Shown here: positions 15,757 through 23,848 of the stretch, in pieces
Layout of the letters: each line of letters begins with the position of its first letter
Numbering within the stretch: position 1 is the first letter of the stretch
Origin: JANMDU01 sp031418715
GTDB taxonomy: Bacteria; Pseudomonadota; Gammaproteobacteria; Burkholderiales; Burkholderiaceae_C
Direction of reading: 5' to 3'
NCBI GenBank assembly: GCA_031418715.1
Contig: JANOJL010000067.1
Span: 134,648-198,647 of the forward strand
DNA length: 64,000 bases
The notes under the pieces: generated by a model
What the model was told of the DNA's origin: nothing
The model's database searches: none
Seen by the model: only the letters and a program-made list of their open reading frames with translations
Position numbers and translations under genes: made by a program

Positions 15757-17130
15757 GGCGCGCAATTTACCGCTCTTTGCGGTGGTATCAAAGCTCACAC
15801 CAGCTTGCTCCAATATCCAAGCCTCTATTTTTTCATGATGCAGGCGCAAAAGCTCTAGCGGCCTGATGGTGTAGTGCTTCTCTGCTGTGGCACTGGGTTT
15901 GTGGCCTTGGATTTGCGCCACCACGCCCACGGGCACTTCCAGCCATTCAGTCAGGCTTTTGAAGGAGCGGCGCAGGCCGTGCAGCGTGAGCCCTTGCAGG
16001 CCAGCGGCGATGCATGCGCGGGTGTGCGGGTTGTTGGGCTCACTCATGCAGCCGCTGGCACTGGTGGCGCTGGAAAACACCCATTCATTGCGGCGCGGTA
16101 GGCTGGCCAGCAAGTGCAACACATAAGGCGTGGCGGGAATCTCGCGCATGCCCTCCACCTTGTCGCGGATGGCAACGCCCTTCCATTGCGTATTCACATC
16201 CTCCCAGCGCAGCGAAAGCACTTCCCCCGGCCTAGCGCCTGTAAGCAACATGATTTGCAGGCAAGCTGCAATCAATGGGTTTTGCAATTGCTGCACGGCG
16301 GTGAACCAAGGCGCAATTTGCTCGCGCTGCAACACATCGGTTTTCACGCCTGCTTTGCCCAAGGCTTCGCGGGCTTTTTTGGTTTTGGCGGGGTTCTTTG
16401 ATGGCAGCAAAGCGGCGTAGGCGGGCTGCTCTGCGCACCACGTTAAAAACACAGTCAGCAAGCGCCATGCAAGCCGCGCAGAGGCTGGGCGCGTTTGGCC
16501 TTCTCGCGCAGCCCACTGCTCTATCGTGGCTTGGCTCAGGTCTTTCAATGCTAGCGGCATGAGCGAAGCCAGCGGCCCCGGCTTGGTGAGCGCAGCCCCA
16601 GCCCCACGGCGGCCAGAGGGCAAGCCCCCGGCTTTGGCTTTGTCCACATGGTCACGGTAATGCAGCTCACCCCAATACGGGCGGCGCTCTTGTAGGTAGG
16701 CAGCCCATACTTCGCCCACTGTGAGCGCTTTTTGTTGGTCTGCGATGGCTTGGGTGGCAGCATGCGCTTTCTTTTCCTGCGCGGCGGCTTGTTTGATGCG
16801 GTCAAGCTCACGCGGGTCTGTGCCGCCATCTAAGGTCACGCGCAGGCGGTTAGCTTCGTTTCGTGCAGCTTCAATGCTCCACGCCTTCACATCGCCAATC
16901 GTGCGGCGCAGAGTTTGGCGATTGAGCTTGGCTTCAAAGACAAAGGCTTTCACACCTTGGGGATTTTTGGAACTGGGCGGCGTGACTCGCACACGCAGGC
17001 CGGGGGCTTTGGTATCGCGCAAAAACACCTGCGATTTATCGGGCGGGCAGCTCAGTCGCTCAATCAGCCCAGCCGTCAGCTCCTGCGCATACGCGAGGTC
17101 TATCAGCGCATCTTTTTTCGGTCTGGCCAT
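15748..17130 (-). CDS. Tyrosine site-specific integrase of the tRNA-His element
   Basis: I start it at ATG 17130 (MARPKKDALID), giving 460 residues; the longer frame to 17223 has a poor leader. The N-terminal arm-binding domain resembles P4-type integrases (DTKAPGLRVRVTPP...KAFVFEAKLN). The catalytic domain has the first Arg in LLTGARPGEVLSLRW, HGLRRSF (HxxR), a downstream GHK and the nucleophile Tyr in EKHYTIRP. It lies 174 bp from attR. It should catalyse integration and excision at the 50-bp repeats, probably with the AlpA-like protein as helper. Confidence 0.93.
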   Translation of the reverse strand: MARPKKDALIDLAYAQELTAGLIERLSCPPDKSQVFLRDTKAPGLRVRVTPPSSKNPQGVKAFVFEAKLNRQTLRRTIGDVKAWSIEAARNEANRLRVTLDGGTDPRELDRIKQAAAQEKKAHAATQAIADQQKALTVGEVWAAYLQERRPYWGELHYRDHVDKAKAGGLPSGRRGAGAALTKPGPLASLMPLALKDLSQATIEQWAAREGQTRPASARLAWRLLTVFLTWCAEQPAYAALLPSKNPAKTKKAREALGKAGVKTDVLQREQIAPWFTAVQQLQNPLIAACLQIMLLTGARPGEVLSLRWEDVNTQWKGVAIRDKVEGMREIPATPYVLHLLASLPRRNEWVFSSATSASGCMSEPNNPHTRACIAAGLQGLTLHGLRRSFKSLTEWLEVPVGVVAQIQGHKPSATAEKHYTIRPLELLRLHHEKIEAWILEQAGVSFDTTAKSGKLRAVV

Positions 17131-17303
17131 AAAGGTTGCTTGCTCCTGTTTTTCGCCATGTAGCCACCATGTAGCCACTTTTGCGCTATTTTGGCGAATA
17201 TTCATCAACACTCGATACTGCAATTGAACACAGTAGTATCTATTAAGTGTTTGATTTTAAAGGATTATGCAACACACATCAACAATGCAAAATACACATT
17301 TCT

Positions 17304-17353
17304 CAGGATTGTGATTCCTGTTGTCGTGGGTTCGAGCCCCATCAGCCACCCCA
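17304..17353 (+). repeat. attR, right attachment repeat
   Basis: This is an exact 50-bp copy of the tRNA-His 3' half (7757-7806). Only the 3' portion is present, so it is not a functional tRNA gene. The original tRNA terminator follows at 17362. Confidence 0.93.
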
Positions 17354-17361
17354 GAAATTTG

Positions 17362-17392
17362 AAAAGCCCTTGAGTTCGCTCACGGGCTTTTT
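17362..17392 (+). terminator. Original tRNA-His terminator with TTCG tetraloop
   Basis: AAAAGCCC, one unpaired base, TGAG, a TTCG loop, CTCA, one unpaired base and GGGCTTTT form a strong hairpin followed by Ts. It lies right after attR and would have terminated tRNA-His before the element inserted. Confidence 0.88.
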
Positions 17393-17410
17393 CTTTGGGG
17401 CTTTTGAAGC

Positions 17411-17466
17411 TTTTTAGGCTTTTCGCCGATGTATTTATTGCGTTGAGTGCTATTGAATTGATAGCT
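17411..17466 (+). repeat. Dispersed 42-bp repeat copy
   Basis: TTTTTAGGC followed by GCCGATGTATTTATTGCG and AGTGCTATTGAATTGATAGC closely matches the repeat consensus. It lies shortly after the tRNA terminator. Confidence 0.8.
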
Positions 17467-17504
17467 TTAGCGTTCAGCGATTTGCACTCGCAGGCCTGAG
17501 CTTG

Positions 17505-17605
17505 CCGGCTGCACTTGGGCTATCCCCTTACGCGAATGTCCTCCTGCGGACTGCGCCCGCACTCCCCCTTTACTTCGCTACAGGGGATAGCCCAAGCGCA
17601 GTCGG
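17505..17605. repeat. 24-bp inverted repeat with 53-bp centre
   Basis: The arms at 17505-17528 and 17582-17605 pair with two mismatches around the shared core CTTGGGCTATCCCCT. The C-rich centre contains CCTCCTGCGGACTGCGCCCGC. Nothing coding is visible. Confidence 0.75.
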
Positions 17606-17840
17606 TACTCAAGGGTTTGTGTCGATCTTACGAACGGTGCACGAAGATTTTCTGAGTCGCTGACAGGCCTCGGTTGGGCGGTATTTGTAGCGGCGATTTT
17701 GTGAGAGAGTCAATCGTTTCTTGTGGTACGGGTGTCGCACATTTGATGACGAACGAGCACGTGGAAAGGTTGCGAATACCGCCCAGCCGTGGCCGCTCTA
17801 CGCCACAGACATTTTCAGTACTTCAAAACCATTATTTAGA

Positions 17841-17900
17841 AGAAAAACAGCCACTCGCCGTTATAAATAATGCACAAGGCGCTATGAAAAAGATAGTAAC
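17841..17900 (+). repeat. Dispersed 42-bp repeat copy downstream of dtd
   Basis: CACTCGCCGTTATAAATAA...TGCACAAGGCGCTATGAAAAAG is nearly the same form as the copy inside the sensor kinase at 59378. It ends five bases from the dtd stop codon. Confidence 0.8.
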
Positions 17901-17904
17901 GCAA

Positions 17905-18348
17905 TCAAACCGTCATCCGAATTGGAATCGTCACAGGGCCGTCGTTGATGAGCGAGACTTTCATGTCGGCGGCGAATTGGCCGACTTGAACGATCGGATG
18001 CGCAGCGCGGGCTTGGCTCACGAATAGCTCATACAACCTGCGCCCCTCTTCGGGCGGTGCGGCATTCGTGAAGCTCGGGCGATTGCCGCCGCTCACATCG
18101 GCTGCGAGAGTGAACTGACTCACCACCAACAAACCACCACCCACATCTTGCACCGAGCGATTCATCTTCCCCGCTTCATCGCTGAAGATGCGAAGCTTCA
18201 AGATCTTGGCGAGCATTTTTTCTACCAGCGCATCCGTATCGCCCCGCTCTGCACAGAGCAGAATCAGCAGACCATGATCGATTGCGCCAATGGTTTGGCC
18301 TTCAACGGTCACATTGGCTTGGGAGACGCGCTGTAATACTGCGAACAT
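17905..18348 (-). CDS. dtd: D-aminoacyl-tRNA deacylase
   Basis: Dtd removes D-amino acids wrongly attached to tRNA. The 147-residue length is normal. The two catalytic signatures are present: SQFTLAADVSGGNRPSF (SQFTL) near residue 77 and NDGPVTIPIRM at the C-terminus. The start MFAVLQRVSQA is standard. It is the last gene of a minus-strand run tyrS, 100-residue gene, dtd. Confidence 0.96.
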   Translation of the reverse strand: MFAVLQRVSQANVTVEGQTIGAIDHGLLILLCAERGDTDALVEKMLAKILKLRIFSDEAGKMNRSVQDVGGGLLVVSQFTLAADVSGGNRPSFTNAAPPEEGRRLYELFVSQARAAHPIVQVGQFAADMKVSLINDGPVTIPIRMTV

Positions 18349-18365
18349 CTCAAGTTAGCACCGAT

Positions 18366-18668
18366 TTATTCTGGCGTGTTCGTGTCATTGTCATTGCCGC
18401 CCGCTTCCATAGCTTGCCTTTCAAACTCTTCATCTGACATCGGCTCAAGCTGTCCTTGCTCCCCAGCATCTGCGCGCATTTGCGATGCATAAGCATCCAA
18501 CTTTTCATCATCCATGAGCATCTCGGCAAAGGCTTCTCCATCAAAGAATTTGGACTCTTCAGCGCCAGATGACAATTGTGTCGGAACGGACGCAGCGTCT
18601 TCACCAGCTTTGCGAGTCTTCGCGGCGTGTTCAAGATAGCTCACAAAGTCACCATTCTTAATTTCCAT
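18366..18668 (-). CDS. Small acidic protein, unknown function
   Basis: ATG 18668 is preferred because AAGGAG lies 8 bp upstream; a longer frame runs back into tyrS. The 100-residue product is strongly acidic (MLMDDEKLDAYAS, EPMSDEEFERQA, ending GGNDNDTNTPE) and has no membrane segment. It lies between tyrS (10 bp) and dtd (17 bp) and is surely co-transcribed with them. No family is recognised. Confidence 0.65.
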   Translation of the reverse strand: MEIKNGDFVSYLEHAAKTRKAGEDAASVPTQLSSGAEESKFFDGEAFAEMLMDDEKLDAYASQMRADAGEQGQLEPMSDEEFERQAMEAGGNDNDTNTPE

Positions 18669-18678
18669 AACCTGCTCC

Positions 18679-19929
18679 TTAGTTGAGTGTGACCTTCGCA
18701 AACTTCCTCTTCCCTACCTGCATCACATACGTCCCAGCGGGGAACATGCGGGCTTTGTCGCTGATCACTGTGCTGTCAACGCGCACTGCTCCGCCGTCGA
18801 TATGGCGGTTGGCTTCGCCTATGGATTCTGTGAGTTTGGCGGCTTTGAGGAGAGCGCCAATGCTTCTCCTTGTATAGCCTTCTAGGGACACGTTTTGAAT
18901 ATCATCCGGCACGCCGCCTTTGCTGCGGTTGATGAAATCTTGCTCTGCTGCGTCTGCTGCGGCTGCGGAGTGAAAGCGCGCAGTGATTTCTTTGGCGAGC
19001 ATGACTTTGGCGTCTTTGGGGTTACGGCCTTGTTCAACTTCGCGTTTCAAAGCGGCGATGTCTTCCAAAGATTTGAAGCTGAGCAGTTCATACCAATTCC
19101 ACATGAGCGTGTCGCTGATGGAGAGCACTTTGGCGAACATGGTGTTGGGCGCTTCGGTGATGCCGATATAGTTGTTTTTGCTCTTACTCATCTTGTCCAC
19201 GCCATCCAGACCGACGAGCAAGGGCATGGTGAGAATGCATTGCGGCTCTTGGCCGTATTCTTGTTGCAGATGGCGGCCCATGAGCAGGTTGAATTTTTGA
19301 TCCGTGCCGCCGAGCTCTAAGTCGCTCTTCAAAGCGACCGAGTCGTAGCCTTGCATCAGTGGGTAGAGAAACTCGTGCACGCTGATGCTTTGGCCTGTGG
19401 TGAAGCGCTTATGAAAATCATCGCGCTCCATCATGCGGGCGACGGTGTATTTGGCGGAGAGCTCAATCATGCCGCGCGCGCCTAGTGGATCGCTCCATTC
19501 GCTGTTGTAGCGGATCTCGGTTTTGGTGGGGTCGAGCACCAAACTGGCTTGTTTGTAGTAAGTCTTGGCGTTATCTTCAATTTGCTCGCGGGTGAGCGGC
19601 GGGCGGGTGGAGTTGCGGCCAGACGGATCGCCGATCATGCTGGTGAAATCGCCGATCAAGAAAATGACGGTATGGCCTAAATCTTGGAGTTGGCGCATTT
19701 TGTTAAGCACGACCGTGTGGCCAATGTGCAGATCAGGCGCTGTGGGATCAAGCCCGAGCTTAATTCGCAGCGGAACACCGGTTTTTTCGCTCTTTTGCAG
19801 CTTTTTAAGCCACTCTTCCTGCGGGATCAGCTCATCTACGCCGCGCAGGCTGACAGCCATAGCATGTTGCACAGCGTCGGAAACTACGGTATTACTGGAT
19901 GCATGATTAGTTGTAAGTGCTTGATTCAT
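18679..19929 (-). CDS. tyrS: Tyrosyl-tRNA synthetase
   Basis: This class I synthetase attaches tyrosine to its tRNA. The nucleotide-binding motifs are DLHIGHTVVL (HIGH, near residue 70) and DKMSKSKNN (KMSKS, near 245). A C-terminal S4-like RNA-binding region follows (GALLKAAKLTESIGEANRHIDGGAVRVD). The 416-residue length and HIGH form fit the TyrZ-like branch common in Proteobacteria. Divergent from the M23 peptidase gene. Confidence 0.96.
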   Translation of the reverse strand: MNQALTTNHASSNTVVSDAVQHAMAVSLRGVDELIPQEEWLKKLQKSEKTGVPLRIKLGLDPTAPDLHIGHTVVLNKMRQLQDLGHTVIFLIGDFTSMIGDPSGRNSTRPPLTREQIEDNAKTYYKQASLVLDPTKTEIRYNSEWSDPLGARGMIELSAKYTVARMMERDDFHKRFTTGQSISVHEFLYPLMQGYDSVALKSDLELGGTDQKFNLLMGRHLQQEYGQEPQCILTMPLLVGLDGVDKMSKSKNNYIGITEAPNTMFAKVLSISDTLMWNWYELLSFKSLEDIAALKREVEQGRNPKDAKVMLAKEITARFHSAAAADAAEQDFINRSKGGVPDDIQNVSLEGYTRRSIGALLKAAKLTESIGEANRHIDGGAVRVDSTVISDKARMFPAGTYVMQVGKRKFAKVTLN

Positions 19930-20056
19930 AAGTGTTTTCCCGCTTGATCTGGAACTGCTGTGCGCTATACTTGCCTGCTTTTGGCAGCCAAATTTTACGT
20001 GGCTGACACGCTTGAAACGAGCATTGCGGCATGTATCTTGCTATTTTTCGTCTTAA

Positions 20057-21451
20057 GTGGTTTTTTATTGGACTGAAGTTTTGAGTTTTTCGAGTTTTTT
20101 AACAGCGATTCTTTCGCAAACGATGGATGCAGGCTGGGTCGCGCTAGGCTTGGCGAAGCGCCACCCGCGCAGAGTCTTGGCGACACTCGGTTTTGTGCTG
20201 CTTGGTACGGGTGCAACCGCCTTCGCTGTGGCCACGCTGGTGCCAGATCCGAGCACCGTGCCTGTGCGCGAAGTGGTGCAGATCGTCGAACCAGCTTCAT
20301 TCTCGGCTGCGCCTGCAAGCATTGCGCCTTTCGTGCTTTACCGCAGCGAGAACACCCGTAGCAACGACTCAGCCGACACGCTGCTTCGCCGTCTGGGTGT
20401 GCAAGATACGGCGGCTTTGAATTTTATTCGCAGCGATGCGCTCGCTCGCAATGCGCTGCTCGGACGAGCGGGTCGTGGTGTGAGCGCTGAGGTGGATGCG
20501 AACAACGCATTGACCCAACTTCAAGCTCGCTGGACGATAGATGACAGCGCGAGTTTCCAACGCTTGGTGATTGAGCGCAACAAGATGAACGGCCAGTTCA
20601 CGAGCCGCATCGAGACAGCGCCTTTGCAAACCAGCACCCGCTTGGCTTCTGGCACGATCAAATCTTCTCTTTTCGCAGCCACAGATGAATCGCGCATTCC
20701 AGATGCGGTGGCGGTGCAGCTGGCAGAAATTTTCTCAGGCGACATTGATTTCATTCGCGCGCTTCGCAAGGGTGATCGTTTCAGCGTGGTGTTTGAAAGC
20801 TTAGAAGCCGATGGCGAGCCCCTGCGCGCGGGTCGCGTTCTCTCCGCAGACTTTGTGAACAATGGCAAGACCTTTTCTGCCGTTTGGTTCCAGGAGCCCA
20901 GCCAAACCAAGGGCGCTTACTACACGCTCCAAGGCAGCAGCCTGCGCAAAGCCTTCCTCGCATCGCCGCTGGAATTTTCCCGCGTGACCAGTGGCTTTGG
21001 TGGCCGCTTGCACCCGATCGCCAAGCAGTTTCGCATGCACACAGGCGTGGATTACGCCGCACCGACGGGCACGCCGATTCGCTCTGTGGGCGATGGCGTG
21101 GTGGAGTTTGCAGGCGTGCAACGTGGCTATGGCAATGTGGTGGAAATCATGCATCGCGATGGCAAGAGCACGCTGTATGCGCATATGCACACGATTGCCG
21201 TGCGCAAAGGCCAGGCCATCAGCCAATCGCAGAACATTGGCGCAGTGGGCTCCACAGGTTGGAGCACCGGGCCGCATCTGCATTTTGAATTCCGTGTCAA
21301 TGGCGTGCACCACGACCCGATGACGCTGGCTCGCCAGAGCGATAGCATTCAACTCAGCGCCAGCTCGCGCCCTGCGTTTGACCGCATGGTCGGTCAGGTG
21401 CGCCGCGATCTGGCTGCCGCCTCCTCGCTCACTTTGGCCAGTGCGCAATAA
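20057..21451 (+). CDS. M23 (LytM-type) murein endopeptidase, membrane-anchored
   Basis: The C-terminal domain (about residues 315-430) carries the zinc site of M23 peptidases: SGFGGRLHPI, HTGVDYAAPTGTPI and GPHLHFEF. The N-terminus has one membrane helix (LATLGFVLLGTGATAFAVATL), and the middle resembles the OapA/LysM-like regions of MepM. It should cleave cross-links during wall growth in the periplasm. The start is unclear: GTG 20057, TTG 20081 and ATG 20123 are all in frame and none has a good ribosome site. It overlaps anmK, linking two wall-metabolism genes. Confidence 0.88.
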   Translation: MVFYWTEVLSFSSFLTAILSQTMDAGWVALGLAKRHPRRVLATLGFVLLGTGATAFAVATLVPDPSTVPVREVVQIVEPASFSAAPASIAPFVLYRSENTRSNDSADTLLRRLGVQDTAALNFIRSDALARNALLGRAGRGVSAEVDANNALTQLQARWTIDDSASFQRLVIERNKMNGQFTSRIETAPLQTSTRLASGTIKSSLFAATDESRIPDAVAVQLAEIFSGDIDFIRALRKGDRFSVVFESLEADGEPLRAGRVLSADFVNNGKTFSAVWFQEPSQTKGAYYTLQGSSLRKAFLASPLEFSRVTSGFGGRLHPIAKQFRMHTGVDYAAPTGTPIRSVGDGVVEFAGVQRGYGNVVEIMHRDGKSTLYAHMHTIAVRKGQAISQSQNIGAVGSTGWSTGPHLHFEFRVNGVHHDPMTLARQSDSIQLSASSRPAFDRMVGQVRRDLAAASSLTLASAQ

Positions 21452-22574
21452 CGACTCTCCGTTTTATATCGGTTTGATGTCCGGCACGTCGATGGACGGC
21501 GTGGATGCTGTTTTGGTGGATTTTTCTAAGCAAAAACCACATGTTGCCGTTATAGAATCTGCCCCAATAGCTATCAATTTAAGAGCAATCTTGTTTGCCT
21601 TGAATACAGCAGCAAACAATGAATTGCACACCGCTGCGCTCGCCACGAACGCCCTCATGCGCCTATATGCACAAGCAGTCAAGGCGCTGCTAAGCAAAGC
21701 TGGCCTGAAACCACAAGATATTCGCGCGATTGGCGCACATGGCCAAACCGTGCGCCATCGTCCGCAGCAGTTTGACGAAACAGGCTACACGATTCAGCTG
21801 TGCAACCCATCGTTGCTCGCCGAACTCACAGGCATTGATGTGGTGGCAGATTTCCGCAGCCGCGATGTGGCTGCAGGCGGCCAAGGCGCTCCGCTGGCAC
21901 CGTTTTTCCACCGCGCATGGTTTGCGCAACAAGCCGCCACAGTAGGTGTGCTCAACATCGGCGGTATCAGCAATTTGACGATTTTGCAAAGCGATGGACA
22001 AACGCTTGGCTTTGATTGTGGTCCGGGCAATGCGCTGATGGATTTTTGGGTGGCGCAACACACCGGCCAAGCCTTTGACGCAGGCGGGGCTTGGGGCGCT
22101 GGCGGGCAAATGATCTCGGTTTTACTGGATCACATGTTGGCCGAGCCCTACTTTGCCCTGCCGCCACCCAAGAGCACGGGGCGCGATTTGTTCAACCCTG
22201 ATTGGATTGCGCGGCATCTGACCGCCTTTGCTACAGCCCAACCCCAAGATGTGCAAAGAACATTGCTTGAATTGACTTCTCGCACTTGTATTTCCTGCGC
22301 AGATAGCTATCAAAAAGAGAGTAATCAAAAGCTCAAAGAACTGATCATCTGTGGCGGTGGCGCTTTCAACACCGCACTGATGCAGCGCTTGCAAGTCCTC
22401 TTGCCAGAAACGCAAGTGATCAGCAGCGCCGAACGTGGCTTGCCACCGCAAGATGTCGAAGCCACAGCATTTGCATGGCTGGCCAAGCAGTGTGTGGAGC
22501 GCATTGCTCTGCCGTTGAACAGCGTGACAGGCGCTCGTGGTTCACGGATTTTGGGCGGTATGTATCCCGCTTGA
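21441..22574 (+). CDS. anmK: Anhydro-N-acetylmuramic acid kinase
   Basis: AnmK phosphorylates and opens 1,6-anhydro-MurNAc during murein recycling in the cytoplasm. The signature IGLMSGTSMDGVDAVL stands at the N-terminus, followed by IGAHGQTVRH, TGIDVVADFRSRDVAAGGQGAPL, LNIGGISN and CGPGNALMD, with GGGAFN near the C-terminus. I place the start at GTG 21441, overlapping the end of the M23 gene; this gives 377 residues, the normal length. Two copies of the dispersed repeat lie inside the gene (21531-21588 and 22281-22322). Confidence 0.95.
   Translation: MRNNDSPFYIGLMSGTSMDGVDAVLVDFSKQKPHVAVIESAPIAINLRAILFALNTAANNELHTAALATNALMRLYAQAVKALLSKAGLKPQDIRAIGAHGQTVRHRPQQFDETGYTIQLCNPSLLAELTGIDVVADFRSRDVAAGGQGAPLAPFFHRAWFAQQAATVGVLNIGGISNLTILQSDGQTLGFDCGPGNALMDFWVAQHTGQAFDAGGAWGAGGQMISVLLDHMLAEPYFALPPPKSTGRDLFNPDWIARHLTAFATAQPQDVQRTLLELTSRTCISCADSYQKESNQKLKELIICGGGAFNTALMQRLQVLLPETQVISSAERGLPPQDVEATAFAWLAKQCVERIALPLNSVTGARGSRILGGMYPA
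21531..21588 (+). repeat. Dispersed 42-bp repeat, copy 1 inside anmK
   Basis: The core starts at GCCGTTATAGAATC and is read in frame as AVIESAPIAINLRA, the same frame used in soxX and the sensor kinase. Neighbouring residues DAVLVDF and ALNTAANNELH look like ordinary AnmK sequence. Confidence 0.7.
22281..22322 (+). repeat. Dispersed 42-bp repeat, probable copy 2 inside anmK
   Basis: TATTTCCTGCGCAGATAGC followed by TATCAAAAAGAGAG aligns with the consensus TATTTATTGCGCAGAGTGC...GCTAT without gaps. It is read in a different frame (CISCADSYQKES). It is weaker than the first copy. Confidence 0.5.
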
Positions 22575-22624
22575 TTTTATTTAATCAGGTCCGATGAAGT
22601 ATGAGCCGGATCAATAGCTTGAAC

Positions 22625-23827
22625 CTAGCTCGCAACAAGCTCCAAGCGCGGTTCGCGGTGTACGCCATGAGACTTGATGTTTTGCGCGTTTTGACTCGCA
22701 GACACACCACGAAATAGCTCCGCTTGGCGAACCATCAGCTCCCGCAGATCACCGCACTGCGCCTGCATCGCACGCATCCAGCTTGCGCCGTTTTGATGCG
22801 CTGCAGTCAGCTCTTGTAACATCATCAGCGGCCGCACCGAGCCGAGTTGCGCGGCAATCGGCATCAGGCGCGTGAGCAGCTCTTGCAAACTATCTCCCAA
22901 GTGCATGCTTTGGCGTGTGTGCGGGTTGGCCAACTGTGCATCAAAGCCAAAGCGGCAAGCTTGAAAACGGTTGTAGCCATACACGCGGGTGGTAGCCAAA
23001 TCGCCCACGGGTGTGGCTTTTTCTGCTTCTGAGTTCAGCAAATGCACAGCCAAAGTTTGCACGAGTGCGCCCAAAGCAGCCGCCATTTCCACCGTGAGTG
23101 GTGTGTCAAAAATTCGCACTTCTACGGTGCCAAATTCTGGCTTGGGGCGAATGTCCCAGTAAAAATCTTTCATGCTCTCCACGATGCCGTAGCTCACCAT
23201 CTCGTCAAAGTAGGAGCAAAAGTCTTGCCAATCGCGCAAGCGCGGCATGTGCCCTGAGAGCGGAAACATCGCCACCGCATGCAGACGCGAGGTTTCAAAC
23301 GAGGTGTCTTCGCCCTGCGCATACGGGCTGGCCGCTGAGAGCGCGATGAAATGCGGAATGTAGGGCAGTAAGCGCTGCGTGAGCTCAATCGCCAAATCCC
23401 CCGAGCCCACGCCCACATGGACGTGCTGGCCGAAAACAGTGAATTGCTTGGCCAAATAGCCATACAAGCGCGAGACATGCAGGAAGCGCTCCGTCGGGTA
23501 AATGCGCCGCTCGCGCCAGAGCGCAAACGGGTGCGCACCGCCACCGCTTACGCCAATGTTGAGCTTGTCTGCGGCTTGCACCGTGCGGTCTCGCAGCACG
23601 CGCAGCTCAGTTAAAAGCGTGTCATGCTGTTGATGCACTGAGCTGTTGAGCTCGATCATGCTTTCAGTGATCTCGGGTTTGAAGCGGTCAAAGCCATCGC
23701 CACTTCGGTGTAAGAGCGCAATCAGATCAGGCGCATCGCGCGCCAGCGTACCCTCGCGTGCGTGCAAGAGCTGCAACTCCAGCTCGACGCCGAGGGTGAA
23801 GGGTTTGGAGGGTGTGAAGTTGAGCAT
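22625..23827 (-). CDS. YbdK-type carboxylate-amine ligase
   Basis: The 400-residue protein belongs to the glutamate-cysteine ligase 2 (YbdK) family, which joins glutamate to an amine in an ATP-dependent step; the true substrate is unknown. Supporting motifs are LGVELELQLLH, FKPEITESMIELNSSVH, GGGAHPF, QHVHVGVGSGD and KPEFGTVEVRIFDTPLTV. The length is slightly above the E. coli form. It starts 21 bp downstream of the antiporter stop, so the two are probably co-transcribed. Confidence 0.88.
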   Translation of the reverse strand: MLNFTPSKPFTLGVELELQLLHAREGTLARDAPDLIALLHRSGDGFDRFKPEITESMIELNSSVHQQHDTLLTELRVLRDRTVQAADKLNIGVSGGGAHPFALWRERRIYPTERFLHVSRLYGYLAKQFTVFGQHVHVGVGSGDLAIELTQRLLPYIPHFIALSAASPYAQGEDTSFETSRLHAVAMFPLSGHMPRLRDWQDFCSYFDEMVSYGIVESMKDFYWDIRPKPEFGTVEVRIFDTPLTVEMAAALGALVQTLAVHLLNSEAEKATPVGDLATTRVYGYNRFQACRFGFDAQLANPHTRQSMHLGDSLQELLTRLMPIAAQLGSVRPLMMLQELTAAHQNGASWMRAMQAQCGDLRELMVRQAELFRGVSASQNAQNIKSHGVHREPRLELVAS

Positions 23828-23848
23828 TTGCGGTGCATCCTGTGGTGT

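Larger units (their letters stand above)
7757..17353. mobile_element. Integrative element in tRNA-His, ~9.55 kb
   Basis: The element is bounded by 50-bp direct repeats of the tRNA-His 3' half, with a tyrosine integrase gene next to the right repeat. Almost all genes are on the minus strand, reading away from the integrase. Recognisable modules are integrase, BrnT/BrnA, an AlpA-like protein and a replication-like protein. The distal third holds small exported proteins, a nuclease and unknowns. I see no relaxase, coupling protein, conjugation pilus, capsid or terminase genes, so it cannot move between cells unaided. A mobilisable island or phage-satellite-like element fits best. Confidence 0.9.
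17393..17904. other. Gene-free stretch of repeats beyond attR
   Basis: No gene is supported here. The 512 bp hold two dispersed-repeat copies, two inverted repeats (17505-17605 and about 17669-17795) and a CCGTGGCCGCTCTAC unit at 17787 also found near 25621 and 48765. Short open frames in it have no ribosome site and are probably chance. Confidence 0.6.

Noticed and set aside
7807..17303. Conjugative element or prophage
   Set aside because: I find no relaxase, type IV coupling or secretion genes, and no capsid, tail, terminase or lysis genes.
17674..18027. 117-codon plus-strand frame
   Set aside because: It runs through repeats and into the antisense of dtd; no ribosome site or domain.
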